Shown in pieces: positions 24,522 to 37,186 of a DNA stretch of 64,000 nt. The stretch lies in contig LSRY02000005.1 of assembly GCA_001643675.2 (NCBI GenBank), forward strand, positions 1,776,001 to 1,840,000, read 5' to 3'. The number at the start of each line of letters is the position of its first letter. Within the stretch, counting starts at the first letter, position 1. Source of the DNA: Monocercomonoides exilis. Taxonomy: Eukaryota > Preaxostyla > Oxymonadida > Polymastigidae. Both the position numbers and the translations under genes were made by a program. The notes beneath the pieces are model-generated. The model was not told where the DNA came from. It worked only from the letters and a program-made list of their open reading frames with translations, and ran no database searches.

Positions 24522-27500
24522 ATGCTTAGTGAAGTACAATCGTATGCATTTTTCATGCACATTATATCTTTAATTAAATTATTATTATTATTGTAACATT
24601 TTAGAACCTCACGACAGAATTATTACCACATTTCAAATCTTCAGTTTCATCAATCAGGATTATTTTTTGCTGTAAGTCGAGGGCAAACATTAGATATCTT
24701 TTTTTTCGACAACGAGCATTTATTGCAATGCGATGTTTGAAATGCATATGCATTTTTTCTTCATTATATTGAATCTTTCATTTTTTTTTGATAGTCTGAA
24801 AGTGGAATGAACTGTGCCATAAGGCCATTTTCATCAACATCATTCGAATATCATATCGCATCATTCGAATGGATAGAAATGCATACGAATTGTTCATATT
24901 ATATCCTTGTTCGATTTCCAAATAGAAATTCTTTTTGCCTGTATGAGTGCATATTTTCAAATTGAATTTAATTCGGGTTAGTGTATCTCTTTTATTAGAG
25001 CCTTCGCGCAAGATTACAAGAGTCATTGACCTCAAAAGTTCTGGTAGTGCTTTGACTTGTTCAACGTATTTTTTGACAAAGGAGATTCATTTCCCATTAA
25101 ACGCTGAATCAAAGGCAAAGGATACATCATCAGCTCCATTGTATTTCTCAAAGCTGTCTGCATTTTTATCGACTCTATCAGGAGAACAAGAGCCATCTGA
25201 AAATAAAACATCTGAGGATCTGACCGAACAAGTTAAAGAGTTAACTGAAGTCAAAGCGAAAGAGAATTTCATGAAAGAGTCTGATCAGCCACAAGAAATG
25301 CAATTTCTCAATGTTTATGGATTTGATGCGGACAGTCAACTCCATCAGTGGAAGATTCAATTTCCATCAACAGGGAAATTAAAATTGGATCAAAGTGAGC
25401 CATGTCAAGCTATCTTGTCAAAAGCTGTCAGAATGAAAGTTTATGGCAAGTTTACGGCAATTGCATCGATAAATGTTAGCAAGAGCAAAACAATAATCAT
25501 TGGAGGAACAGACGAAGGATTGATATACCTATTTGATTCAGCAAAGCTTGTACGTCCGTTTATTCGGCTGCTTATTCCTCCATTTTCCAGCATCAATTGC
25601 TTCGATACGAAACTATACGATGAAGTATTTGCGAGTTTAAAGAAGAGAGAAGCAAGATTTTCTGTGAAGCCACAGCGCGAGCAAGTGAAGAAAAACGATT
25701 CCGTAGCAGGATATAGCCGTCAGTTTTCAACGAAGATTAGCCAGCTTATCGTGGAAGAAAACACAAATCACCTTTTTGTTGTGTTCAACAGCTGCATCGC
25801 AAAAATCTATCTGACCGAAACACTTTCGCGATATCTTTCTCTGAGTGACACTTTCGACTATCAGAAAATTGTGAAGGAGTTTTCTCCGTTGTCAGCTTCC
25901 AAGTCAAGTATTGCAACCGCATTGTGTGTTGTACTCGAAAGCTGGCTGCTTTCTGAATTCCAAAGCCGAAGTGAAAATCAGGATAATTCAGACTCATTAT
26001 CCTCTTCTTCACTTGGGCTGGCACAATCTCAACTATCCCCCGAAACATCCGCTAATTCTTCTTCTTTCATTCCATCTGAACGAGCTTTGCCTTCTCGATC
26101 GTCAATAGCCCTTACTTCTTCAGTGAACATACCGCTGTCAGAGACATTTCTGTCTGGGCCTGTTGTTTTGTGCCCTTCTTTCTCGACTCTTCCTTCTTCT
26201 CTCGGCTTTTCTTCGATTCTTTGCGTTCCAACGACTGTTGGGATTGTATGGAGTGACCTTGCTTCACATCTTTGTCTGTCATGCGATAAACAGTCAAGCG
26301 AAAAAGGAAAAACTTCTCTTTTGGAACTGTTCAGGAAAATGGGAAGCTCCAATGAAGTTGCATCACAACGCTTTCATAAAAGCAATGAAATAACAAAAAT
26401 AACTTCATTTTCAGATAGATCTGTTTATAATAATTTTGCTCCACATAATCTGTCTTTTCATGCCAATGAAGTCTTATCTCCTTCATCATTAACTCAATAT
26501 CCATCCAATTCATCTCTTCATCTGTTTAATAATCACTTTCCTTTTCTTCTTTTAAGTTTCTTTTCCTCACAGTTTGCTACTAACCTCTTCCATATCCACC
26601 AAGCAGCTTATCAATTTGGTGAAAAGGAGTTAGCTGGTCAATTAGCAGACTCAATGAATTGGCTGAATCGGCGTTCCCGCCGCTTTGCTGGATCGTCCGA
26701 ATGGGGTGAATGGAATGCAAATGACAGTCATGATATGGAAGACGAAGAAGAAGACGAGGAGGAGGAAGAAAGAAGAGGGGACGGACATATGGAAGGATTA
26801 AACGATGCTAATAATTTCATTGATGGAGCCGATGAAGATGTGGAATCTGTGACTGAAGATGATGAAAACGGTGATCCTGATGACTTTGATGCAGCGTCAG
26901 AAGGAAACGATGATATTCTGGGCATTCAGAGAATAAGAGCCAGCATCCGAAGAAAGCAAAGGCAAATAATGGCTCGTAGGAGCCGGCAGAACGAAGTGAC
27001 ATTTCTGGTGGGAGATTTAACTGTTCGCCCAAAGGAAATTCCTCGTTTTGTTTCTTTGCCTTCAAATCGGATCGATACTGCTGATGTTTCAAAGAAGATA
27101 GTTCAGCTGCCAATAAAATTTACAGATTTGAAGTTGGGAAACGTTGACTTGCTGGAAGAGAATCATTCTGATGATGAAAAAGAAGAGTCGGGCGATGAAG
27201 AAGAAAGCGAAGATGAGAATTATCTTTTTGAAGAGCTGATTGAAGATGAAGACGGATCTGTTAGGCTTTTGCCTTCTTCAGTCCCAGGAGACACATCCAA
27301 TTCTTCTGAAAGTGCAGCTTCAACGACATCTTCTTCTGCAACTTCATCTTTGGTACAAGCCGAGCAGATTTCTGATGTAATAACAGATTCTCTGTTATGT
27401 TTCGACACAAAAAGGCAGCAATCACCAGGCAACAAAGAAGCTACGAATGCTACTGAAGAATCAGATGACAAAGAATCCATTCATAAAGACAAAGAAGTAT

Positions 27501-28441
27501 CCAAGCCACAAGCAAAAAAGTCAACAAAGCAAAAGAACAGCCTCATCACATCGTATTTTCAGCCGCAAAAACCAGTTAAATCGGAGCAAAAACAAACAGC
27601 TTCAAAAAATGCTCAGAAAAAGGATAAGCCGATTGCTGCAATAAACTTTGAGCAAATGGACATATTCCAAGCAATGTTTCTATTTCTGGAAGCATATGCC
27701 AGAAACGAAAGCGTTAAAGCAGCCAAGCTTTTGAATTTTGCTTCGCCGATGGCTTTGTTTTACAGCTTTTTAAAGCATACAACAGCTCAGTTTTCGAAAA
27801 CAAGCCTATTAAAATCAGAGGAAGCAATCATGAAAACTTCAAATCCACAATCATCTCCAACAGCAACTTCTTCGATGTCTCCTCCTCGTCCGATCATTCT
27901 TTCGCCTTCGTCCATTTCAAGTTCAATGACAAACGCTCCATCAACTTCTTCTGCTTCTTCATCTTCACTCCCTGAATCATTTTCACTTCAATTTCTGAGT
28001 TCATTTCATTCTTTTCCAATTCACCTTCCCATTTCGTATTTTTGGCCCTGCCTTCATCCTGCATTTGCGTCCCCCACCGCTTTGCAGCTGTTTCGCGATT
28101 TGGTCAACCAAAGCCTTTTTGTCTATGACACTCTTCTTCATTGCTGCGAACAGATTAGAACAATTAAGTCAAACAAAAACAAAGTTTCAATGAATAATTC
28201 TTCCCTTGGCTTAAGCCGCTTTCGACCGTTATCAAACACAACCGTTCCATCAACAATCGATATTATGCCCATGCAGCCACTTCCTCCTTTTCAAAGGACC
28301 TTCTTCAATTTTCCTGAAGAAGCATTTGATTTTTCATGCCCAACATTTATTGCTCCTCATCCATTAATCCCAGGAGTATTTCTGGTGGCTTCACAAAACA
28401 CCTCTCAAGAAGATTCTATTGTACTTTTAGTACAACAATAG
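24522..28441 (+). CDS. WD40-like scaffold protein with acidic and Ser-rich C-terminal half
   Basis: Rebuilt from four exons: 24522-24541, 24605-24734, 24795-24940 and 24982-28441. The introns are 63, 60 and 41 nt, all GT-AG and phase-consistent, giving 1,251 residues. The N-terminal third has beta-propeller-like strands: a blade reading FHQSGLFFAVSRGQTLDIFF, then AIASINVSKSKTIIIGGTDE and YLFDSAKLVRPF. From about residue 680 come an acidic tract and Glu/Ser-rich disorder. Near residue 950, NSLITSYF resembles a PCNA-interacting (PIP) box with Asn in place of the usual Gln. The C-terminus (about 980-1251) is Ser/Phe-rich with helical stretches. The motif pair recalls replication-associated WD40 proteins, but this is only a hint. 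An ATG-only reading of the long exon would lose the first blades. Confidence 0.75.
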
Positions 28442-28782
28442 TTTTTAGCTCTAATGCCTTGTGCTCCTTTCTTTTTTGAATTCGATTTTTTTTATGAAAA
28501 TCAAAATTGAAAGTTGTTCAGAATAATTTTAAAAATTTTAAATTTTCTCAACATGAGCAAGAAATTCTAGTTGAATAATAATTTTCACTTGAAAAATTCT
28601 TCTTGTTTTCTCCAATTAAGATATTTGCAGAATGTTATTAAAAACCTCAAACATTGCTGTACCATATTTTTATTTTTATAATTTTTTAAAAGTTTGTTTT
28701 TTCGTTTTTTCCGACTTATTTAAAAAGGATTTCTTTTTTTAATGTTTTGAATTTTTTAATTTATTAATGGATAGTTGTTTTT

Positions 28783-30574
28783 ATGGAGCAGAGATGCCCA
28801 AATTGTCTTGAAGTAATTGCAATGAATTTTGATCTTCATGTCAATTTTTGTTCAAGGCATCGAACAAGATGCGACAAGTGCGGTCAGGTTATGGAAAACG
28901 ATGTGTGTTGCTATTGTTTTTGTTTTTTTCACATTCTTTTAGAAAGTGGAAATACATCAAAACACTGTTCATAAAGAAGTTTGCTTTTTTCATTAACAAA
29001 AAACATTTATCACAATATTTTGTGTTTCTTGTTCCATAAAAGGTTCCTTGCCCACAATGTGATATGCTCATAGATGCTTATTTTTTGGAAAAGCACAAAA
29101 AGGATGAATGTCAAAATAGGGTTATTGGACAATGCCCTTATTGCAATATTGATCTTTTCCTTGACAGTCCTCCAAGTTATGCTTCTGCTATTGTTTTTAA
29201 TGAAATATTTATTTATTTTTTTCTTTCATTGCATAGATCATGTTGAGGATTGTGGAAATAGAACAGATATTTGCGAACAATGCAATAATCGAGTTAAATT
29301 GAAAGGTATATCATGACAACCAAGTGCAATTGTGAGTAAAATTCTTGTATTTCCATATTTTTATTTCTTTTTTCTTTTTTATGTTTCATTTTAGATATGG
29401 ATCGTCATTTAGAATCTGGATGCAAAGAATATTTAAGTATTCAACCTCGTCCAATCCGGCAAGGCTTAAGGCTAAAAAGCTCCGGAATTTTGTCAGCCGA
29501 AGATTTCTCATTTTTATGTCCACTTTGCCAAGAAGCCACCTTTAGCACTCGGAAAGAAGCTGAAGTGCATATATCACATGAATGCTTTCTGAAGGATTAT
29601 TTGAAGCAGTGGGAGTTAGAGAATGGGAAAAAAGCTGCTCCGCTTCCATTCACAGTCGATGCAGAAGGCGAACGTGTTTTTGTTCCACAAGACATTGCGA
29701 AGACAAAAGTGAGCAAAGAGAATGAGACAAAAACTCAGATTAGCAGAGTCGGAAGGGGAGCAGGGATAAGAAGAGACGCTTCAAGAGGCACTTCATTGAA
29801 TCAGAGAGCAGCTGGCAGACGCGCTGCTGTTAGACAGAACGTGGTTGGAGACAGAATAACGTTGTTGTCTGAAGAAACGGGAATGTCGACAAGAGAGCTG
29901 TTGGCTGCAAAGGAAAGAGAAAAACGGTTTTTTGCTCAAAGAGGCATGCGAAAAGCAACTGTGAATTTGGAGTTGCAATTTTTTAAAGAGTTTTTTTTAT
30001 TTGTCATTTTGGATGATTTTTCTGGGGTTTATTTGTTATAATCAATAAATTGTTGTACTCTTAATTTGATTTTGTCTATTTTTTGGATAATTTTGTGGCA
30101 TCTCTTTATTTTTCTAAATTCAAATTTTTTTTTCCATTTATACTTTTATTATTTAATTATTTAATTATTTAATTTGCATTTCAAAAAGGCCGAAATCCTG
30201 CTCCACCAAGGCAACCAGCCCCTCGTTTTGCGCGAGAAATAGAGAAACATGGAGGCGACTTGTACAAAAGTGCACATCGATTGGGCGTTGACAGAGCAGC
30301 TTCAGTTCCGATACGAGCGCGCCCAGTGCGAAGCCAGAATTTATACGTGCCGCCGGCAACACACAACATCGAACTGAATCGAGATCAAAAAATAGCAAGA
30401 GCTTCTCATGCTGCTCCAAAGACTGTGGCAAAGCCAGCGGCGAAAGTGATTGCTCAGCCAAAAACAAGGGCGTATTATCATCCTCCTGCTTTGGGGGATC
30501 CAAAGAAAAGAGCGGTTAATCCGAAGACACATTCAAAACCTGCTCCAAAAATACACACCATTTTCGGTACATAG
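28783..30574 (+). CDS. TRAF-type (TRAFD1-like) zinc-finger protein, multi-exon
   Basis: Exons 28783-28902, 28943-28978, 29043-29175, 29237-29305 and 29395-about 29943 join in frame through introns of 40, 64, 61 and 89 nt. The product has regularly spaced zinc ligands: CPNC, then CDKC, a helix with IHQNTVH, CPQC, EKHKKDEC, CPYC, VEDCGNR, CEQC and DRHLESGC. This is the TRAFD1/XAF1-type arrangement of repeated C-C-H-C fingers. A further finger (CPLCQEATF with H and H/C) lies before a basic tail containing ETGMSTRELLAAKERE. A 3' exon at 30189-30574 is strongly protein-like (RNPAPPRQPAPRF, ending IFGT), but no GT donor of the right phase joins it. A GC donor at 29944 would, giving QRG-RNPAPP. Otherwise the protein ends at 30041. 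The role is probably ubiquitin or innate-type signalling regulation in other eukaryotes; here it is unknown. Confidence 0.7.
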
Positions 30575-30799
30575 ATATTGTTGTTATTTTAGCTTTTTTC
30601 TTTCTTTTTGTTGATTACATTAATTTGGGGAAGTTATTCGTGGATTTTTTAAAAATATTGTGCAATTTTGTTTCATGCATTTCATTTTATGCAGTTTAGT
30701 TTTGTAATATTTATGTTAAAATTTCTTGTTGGTATTGTTTTCAGAAATTCTTTGAAATGATACTATGGGTCATTTTGATCGATAAACGTTTTTCTCGAA

Positions 30800-33700
30800 A
30801 TGGAAACCGAAGAGCAGAACAATTGCGATAAAAATGTAGAGGAATGCTACAAGAAAGCATTTAGCCAGCTTGAAAAGGATGGAAAAATTACTCTTGAATC
30901 ATTATCTCAAATTGAATTTCAAAACATTGAGAACAGAGAAATTGAAAGATTATTCGAGGAATCTTCCATAAACAAAGATGGGCATATGGACGAACATGAA
31001 TTCTACACATTTATGCAAAAAATTGCAGTAAAACAACATAATTCTTCCGAAAATGATGGTTTAATCAGTTATTTTGCTTTTATTCAGTTCTAATAAATAC
31101 TGCGTTTTATTTTTTCGAACCATTTCTCAATAATTTTATTTTAGATTCGCCTGCTGTTTTTAATTTTATGGTATATCTTTTCCTCTTCTTGCAAAAAATT
31201 ATATTTATCTTTTTTAAAGGAAAAAGAATCTGTTGAGAAGAATGAAGCTGAAGAAAAACCACATCCATCTGATAACCTTGAAAAAGAGGGAGACGACGCT
31301 GATCTTAAAGAATCTTCAGTTGAGGAGCCTTCCGATTCTCAGGTTGAAATTGATCCTGAGAATCAAAAAGAAGAAACCGCTGACAAAGAACCAAATATCA
31401 GTGAGGAAAAAAAGCGCGCAGCAGAAATTATTATCAGTACTTGGAAAGAAATGAAAAAAGTGTCTGAAGCAAAAGCTGAAAGGGCAAGATTGAAAAAAGA
31501 AAAAGAAGATTTAAAAAAGGAAAACGAATCTTCATCCAAAGAAGAAGACATTAAAAAAGAAGACACATGCGACCTTGATGATTCTGATGCTATTGACAAT
31601 AATGACATGAAGACTGAAGATGCAACAAATAGCACTAATCAAAATGAAGGGGATAATGAACAGAATAAGAAAAAGACGGAAGACAGAAAAAAATCTAAAG
31701 ATAGAGAACTCGAGAATGAAAAAAGCGAATCAGAGCACGCAGAGGCAGAAGCTCAATCATCTGATATGTCCAAGTCTTCGAGCGAAGAATCTTCTGAAGA
31801 AGCACCTGCGATGGATGAAGCAACAGAATTACATGAAGAGAAAAAAGAAAGCGAGGAAAAAAAGAGCGAAAATGAAGAGGAAGCTGCCCAATGCGCTGAC
31901 CAAGCAGAATCAACGGAGGCTGAAAGCAAAGTTACAGAAGATAACCAAACTGAAGAAATAAACGAGACTTCAAACGAAGCATCAAATGAAGCTTTAAATG
32001 ACACAGCAAATGAAACTTCTAACGAAACATCAAATGAAGTGTCAAATGAGATTTCAAATGACGCTTCAGACAAAAACAATCTCGAAGAGCTCTCAAACAT
32101 TCTTGCATCGACTTTGGAGCAGATAGCGTACTTGAAGCAATCACAGGCAGAAAATAACGCTGAATTTCGAACGACATCTCTGTTATTTGCAGCAGTTCAG
32201 CTGTGTTGTGAAGGAGGGCGGATTGCTTTGACTGAGGAGGAAGTTGAAGAAAGAGCAGAGCTTATTGTGAGGGCGTTTGGAGAGAAAGAGACGAAGAGAA
32301 ACGAGAAGAGGAAGAGGGAAGAAGAAGGAGATGGGGAAGGAGAAGGAGAAGAGTTAGAAGTGATGGAGGTGGTGGAGAATACAGAGAAAGAGGAAGCAGA
32401 CGCGGAGGAAACAAAATGCGAAGACAAAACAAATGAATTGGGCTCGAGTCAAATGCAAATGTTGAAAAAGAGGCTAAATGCGACTTCTTCAGAAGAAACG
32501 ACTGAATTGTCAGGAGAAGAAACCACAGATTTGCTAGGTGCTCCATTGTTTGAGCTCAAAAAAGATCTTTTGAAAAGGACACTGACTCCATTTTTTTCGA
32601 AACATATTCTTTCGCTCTGTCACAACTTTCTTGTCGAAAAAGTGTGCTATTTATTTATTTATTTATTTATATAATCAAAAAACGTTATGATTTGCTGAAT
32701 CTTTTGACATTGTGTATTAATCTTTTAGGCCAAGCAGGTTCTATCTGATGAGCAGCTTCCGTTCAGTGTGAGCCAAGCAATCAACAAGCAAAAAAAGCGA
32801 AAAGCAAATTCTCTTTCGTCCACATCAAGAAACCTCTCAAGCAGCAAACGGCTGGCTAATTCAAGAACTGGCTATCTGAGCAGCACCCAGGTGGAGCCTG
32901 GGTATTCGAGGAAGAATTCTCGAGATTCGCTCAGTTCGACGCTGCCTGCTTCAGCCAACAGCTCCTCCTCCAGCATGCTGTCTGCATCTTCATTCAATCC
33001 AAATCTCTCTCAGACTGTTCAATCCCCAAATTCTTCGTATTATTCCAGTCGCCCTTCACCAAATAATAGAAGAAGTGCTATGCAATCTTCTCCAAAGGAT
33101 GCATCAATGCGTCCTATTTCATCCACACCTTCCAGCCGATTGAAATCTTCGACTGCTTCTCTTAATGCAACTTCAACTTCACTTGCGGCAACTTCATCAT
33201 CATCATCATCATCATCACCTTCTTCTTCTTCTTCTGTCTCTCAACCAGCCTATGTCCATTACGACCGCCTTTCGTTTACTCGCTTCCATTTCCGGTTTTT
33301 GAAGATGATGAGGCAACTGCGCATTGACGACTGGGAAGATTGCCAGCTGTATTCTGTATCTGCCTCTGCTGCCCCTTCTACTGCATCGTCTTCTTTACGC
33401 ATTTCTCCGATTTCTACTCGATCTTCTTCTGTTTCATCTCCAAATTATAATGCTTCTTCAGCCACTTTTGCTGCATCGCCGTATCAGACGGTTTCTCCTT
33501 CAGCTGCGTCTGAAGTGTCTCGCTGTAGCTCTGTTCGCTCAATGAACTCGGTACATGAAGAGAGAATTAGCGGCGAATGGGAAGGCGAAGAGATGATGGC
33601 TGAGAAAGAGGACGACTACGATTGTGGAAGAGGCATTGATCCTGAAGCAGATGAATGCATGTTTGAGAGGCAGATCCAAATGGAAAGGAAAAAGAGGCTG

Positions 33701-33835
33701 GAAAGGAAAAGGGCAGAGGAGAATCAAAAAGATCTATTTGATTGGGAAGAAAGCAAAAAATTAGCGCCGCCTTCAAATGCCGTGTGCCTTCCAACAATGG
33801 TTAGGCGAGTGGAGCGTCCTTCTTCGAAGAAATGA
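30800..33835 (+). CDS. EF-hand protein with long acidic low-complexity body
   Basis: Four exons: 30800-31058, 31145-31170 (a 26-nt microexon), 31220-32641 and 32729-33835. The introns are 86, 49 and 87 nt, and all phases close to give 937 residues. Residues about 15-80 form an EF-hand pair. The first hand is degenerate (LEKDGKITLESL). The second has a plausible Ca2+ loop, SINKDGHMDEHE, with Asn, Asp, Gly and terminal Glu in place. Then follow about 400 residues of Glu/Lys/Ser disorder, including SNE-type repeats, a helical segment (LFELKKDLLKRTLTPFF) and a Ser-rich C-terminus holding a likely folded piece (HYDRLSFTRFHFRFLKMMRQ). The family is not recognised. Calcium sensing is supported by one good loop only. 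Confidence 0.75.
31965..32069 (+). repeat. Coding tandem repeat (T/A/V-SNE units)
   Basis: About nine imperfect 12-nt units of the form ACTTCAAACGAA or GCATCAAATGAA encode TSNE, ASNE, VSNE, ISND and similar. They are diverged at third positions but kept in frame, consistent with old slippage under coding constraint. Confidence 0.85.
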
Positions 33836-34911
33836 ATAATCAGCGAATAACCAACCTTTTCTTTCCGACTTTCTTCTTCTTCTTTTATTTTTTTATCAGC
33901 AGAGAATTCGTTGTATTTTTTTATTTACTCTTCTTCTCTTTAAGTATTCAACGCGATGCAATCATCCGCTGAACTGGCACTTTTAAAAATCTTCATTTCA
34001 ACTTATGATGTAGCTCATTTGAAGTTTTAGACTATTCTTGTGAATTATTCCTTTTTTCATTTCAACTTTTTTATTATTTATTTATTTAAAATATTTCATT
34101 ATTTTCCGAAATATTCTCACTTTTTGGAGCACTCACAATTTTCTTTAACAGACATTCGAAATGAAACTTGGAAAAATGAAGATTCTTAACAAAATTTTTT
34201 CTCTTAAAATGAAAGACATTCGTTCATCGCATTCAAATGATCCATGATAAGATCATATATCAATATTTGCGGAATAGTATTTGCCACACTGATGCAAATA
34301 TCAGTCACTTTTTTCAGTGACAGTCAATCGGATTTCATTTGAAGTGTATACAAAACAGTAAAACAATCTTTAAAATTTGTCCATGGTTAAAAGTTCTTAT
34401 TACATGAATATTATGGAATTGGATAACAACGCACCACAATTCAAAGTCTATATTTTCATTTGTTCAACTGCTTATCATTCATTCATAAGCAAAATCAGCT
34501 TTTCAAACCTCCTGGTTTTTGAGATAAATCCCAAAATTTTCTGAATTCATTTTTCAAATAATTCGAAATTCTCCCAAAATGATCTATTCGATGTCTCATA
34601 ATAACTGTTAAAAAAATCAAATATTTTTCTCTGAACAAAAATTTTCTGAGGAAATGAACAGAACAGAAATTAGCTTTTTGGATATTAATATTATGCACAC
34701 AACAAAAAGATATCCAAAATTGAGAAGAAATTACTTCATAGAAGCTTTTTTCAAATTTTGCTATTTCAAGCATTCCAGGTTGGAATTTCACTTTTCTTAA
34801 TAGGACGATATTTTTGGCTTAATGAATATTGTTCAACACTGTCGTATCAAAGATTATTCTCGTCTTTATTATATTTCTTTATTCCATATTGCACAGCAAT
34901 GCCAGAATTAT
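33836..34911. other. AT-rich intergenic region
   Basis: Nothing coding is supported between the EF-hand gene stop and the large inverted repeat. Short open frames such as that at 34495-34791 have no protein-like composition. Confidence 0.5.
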
Positions 34912-36441
34912 TAGGGTCAACTTTATAATGGGACTTTTTTCTTTATTGGCACATTTTTTGTTTTTGCATGCCAATCATTCAAAAAAGCTAGATGGACCTC
35001 AACACTCGGATGAGTGTGTTTATAAAACAAATACATTAAATTACCGGTTTGTTTTTTAAATTTTGTTTATTTTTCGTAGAGATATTGGTGATTATTCAAG
35101 AAATCATATTTTCCCATACAAAAAATTCGTTTCAAAATTTTCTCTTGAATATGAATCAATGAACTTTGAAAAGTGAAAATACAAATTAAAAATATTTTCT
35201 TCTTCATTTCAGTTTAAACATTTGCTTTTGAAATGGTTTTCATGAAATTTATCAATAAAATACTAAATCTCAATTCAATGACAAACAACCTTTGAAAAAA
35301 CAACACTCCGAAAAAAGTTATGATTTCAAAAATAATCACCCATATAGCAATTTTTTATTCATTTTGAAGTGACTTTTTTCAGCCGAAGAAGCGTTTCACA
35401 AAATTTTGAAATACATTTTTAAAAACTACTAGCATTATCCTTTTAAAATTCAAAATCTTAACTTTACAACTTGTTTTTTCTTGATTTTTTCACATTTCAA
35501 TTTTTTCTCAACATTCGAACACAATTTTAAAAATTTCTTTGTTGTTAAAATGAAGTGTTAAAAATAAAAAATATGATATGAAAAATGCACACTCTTATGA
35601 AGAAGTGTGAAAAATGTTGAACAATGAAATTTTATATTTGCATCAAACAATTGAATGGTCACGAAATTGAATGATCTGAGATCAAACTTATTCCATTTTG
35701 ATGTGTTTGATGCAAATAGAAAATTTCATTGTTCAACATTTTTCACACTTCTTCATAAGAGTGTGCATTTTTCATATCATATTTTTTATTTTTAACACTT
35801 CATTTTAACAACAAAGAAATTTTTAAAATTGTGTTCGAATGTTGAGAAAAAATTGAAATGTGAAAAAATCAAGAAAAAACAAGTTGTAAAGTTAAGATTT
35901 TGAATTTTAAAAGGATAATGCTAGTAGTTTTTAAAAATGTATTTCAAAATTTTGTGAAACGCTTCTTCGGCTGAAAAAAGTCACTTCAAAATGAATAAAA
36001 AATTGCTATATGGGTGATTATTTTTGAAATCATAACTTTTTTCGGAGTGTTGTTTTTTCAAAGGTTGTTTGTCATTGAATTGAGATTTAGTATTTTATTG
36101 ATAAATTTCATGAAAACCATTTCAAAAGCAAATGTTTAAACTGAAATGAAGAAGAAAATATTTTTAATTTGTATTTTCACTTTTCAAAGTTCATTGATTC
36201 ATATTCAAGAGAAAATTTTGAAACGAATTTTTTGTATGGGAAAATATGATTTCTTGAATAATCACCAATATCTCTACGAAAAATAAACAAAATTTAAAAA
36301 ACAAACCGGTAATTTAATGTATTTGTTTTATAAACACACTCATCCGAGTGTTGAGGTCCATCTAGCTTTTTTGAATGATTGGCATGCAAAAACAAAAAAT
36401 GTGCCAATAAAGAAAAAAGTCCCATTATAAAGTTGACCCTA
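34912..36441. repeat. Long near-perfect inverted repeat (2 x 738 bp, 54-bp spacer)
   Basis: The left arm 34912-35649 and right arm 35704-36441 are reverse complements. The coordinate sum is constant (71353) at both ends and at internal check points, so there are no indels. One mismatch was seen near the inner end (ATATAA against ATAGAA). The outer end begins TAGGGTCAACTTTATAATGG. The arms contain no convincing ORF. No target duplication is evident in the flanks. It may be a foldback element, a recent inverted duplication, or an assembly artefact of a hairpin end. Confidence 0.9.
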
Positions 36442-36557
36442 TCACATTTCACTCAAATTAACTTTCTTCAAAAAAAAACACTTCATCAAAACCCAACGCT
36501 ATATATCTCTAAATATCTTGCACTTTGTCTTTTTCACTTTCCTATCATATTCTTTCT

Positions 36558-36565
36558 CCACCATT
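36558..36565. repeat. Target site duplication, left copy
   Basis: CCACCATT lies immediately before the left terminal inverted repeat and recurs exactly at 44896-44903 after the right one. Confidence 0.8.
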
Positions 36566-36580
36566 TAGACCTGTGCGACA
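36566..36580 (+). repeat. Left terminal inverted repeat (15 bp)
   Basis: TAGACCTGTGCGACA is the exact reverse complement of 44881-44895. Confidence 0.85.
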
Positions 36581-37132
36581 AGTGGCAAATTTTGTCAGTA
36601 ACTGACACAGGTGACCGACAGGACAATTTTTACTGATTACAACAATTATTTTTTTATTTATTTCATTTTTTAAGAGTATTTTTTCGAATTGAAAAAAAAA
36701 TGTGCTAACAATTTTTTTTTCAAATTATTGATGGAATGTTTCATGTTTTAACAAAATTTAAAAATTTTGTTGGAACATGGCAGGAAATATTTATTTCAAC
36801 AAAATGAAAGAAAGAAAGAAAACAGAAATAGAAGAAAAGAAATCAATAGTATTTTTTTTTATTCTTTGTTAAAAATGATAAAAAATATTTGATAAAGAAA
36901 TATAAAATATTTATTCCAATATTTTAGAAAAATCAATTAATCAAATTTTCCAAAATATATTTTTCGCTGACAAGATCTGTGAGAAATGGAATTTAATATG
37001 CCACTGGATGTCACTTCTGTCACTGACATTCCGTTTAGTCAATGAAATAAACATATTTGAAAAAGAAACACAATAACAAAATAATTTGTCGAGCAAATGA
37101 AATGTTTGAGATTTCATTCGCGGAGAAAAATC

Positions 37133-37186
37133 TATCTACAACACCTCTTTATTAAGGGAGTGAGCTCTGCATTATGGGCTCAGCCG
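37133..37186 (+). repeat. DIRS inverted terminal repeat, left copy
   Basis: These 54 bp are the exact reverse complement of 41843-41896. The repeat includes the complement of the gag start region, which opens Met-Gly-Ser-Ala. Confidence 0.9.

Noticed and set aside
30165-30503. Minus-strand ORF of 112 residues
   Set aside because: It is antisense to the protein-like 3' exon of the zinc-finger gene, with no supporting motif.
34912-34930. Telomeric repeat (TTAGGG) at the palindrome edge
   Set aside because: Only one TTAGGG copy is present, not a tandem array.
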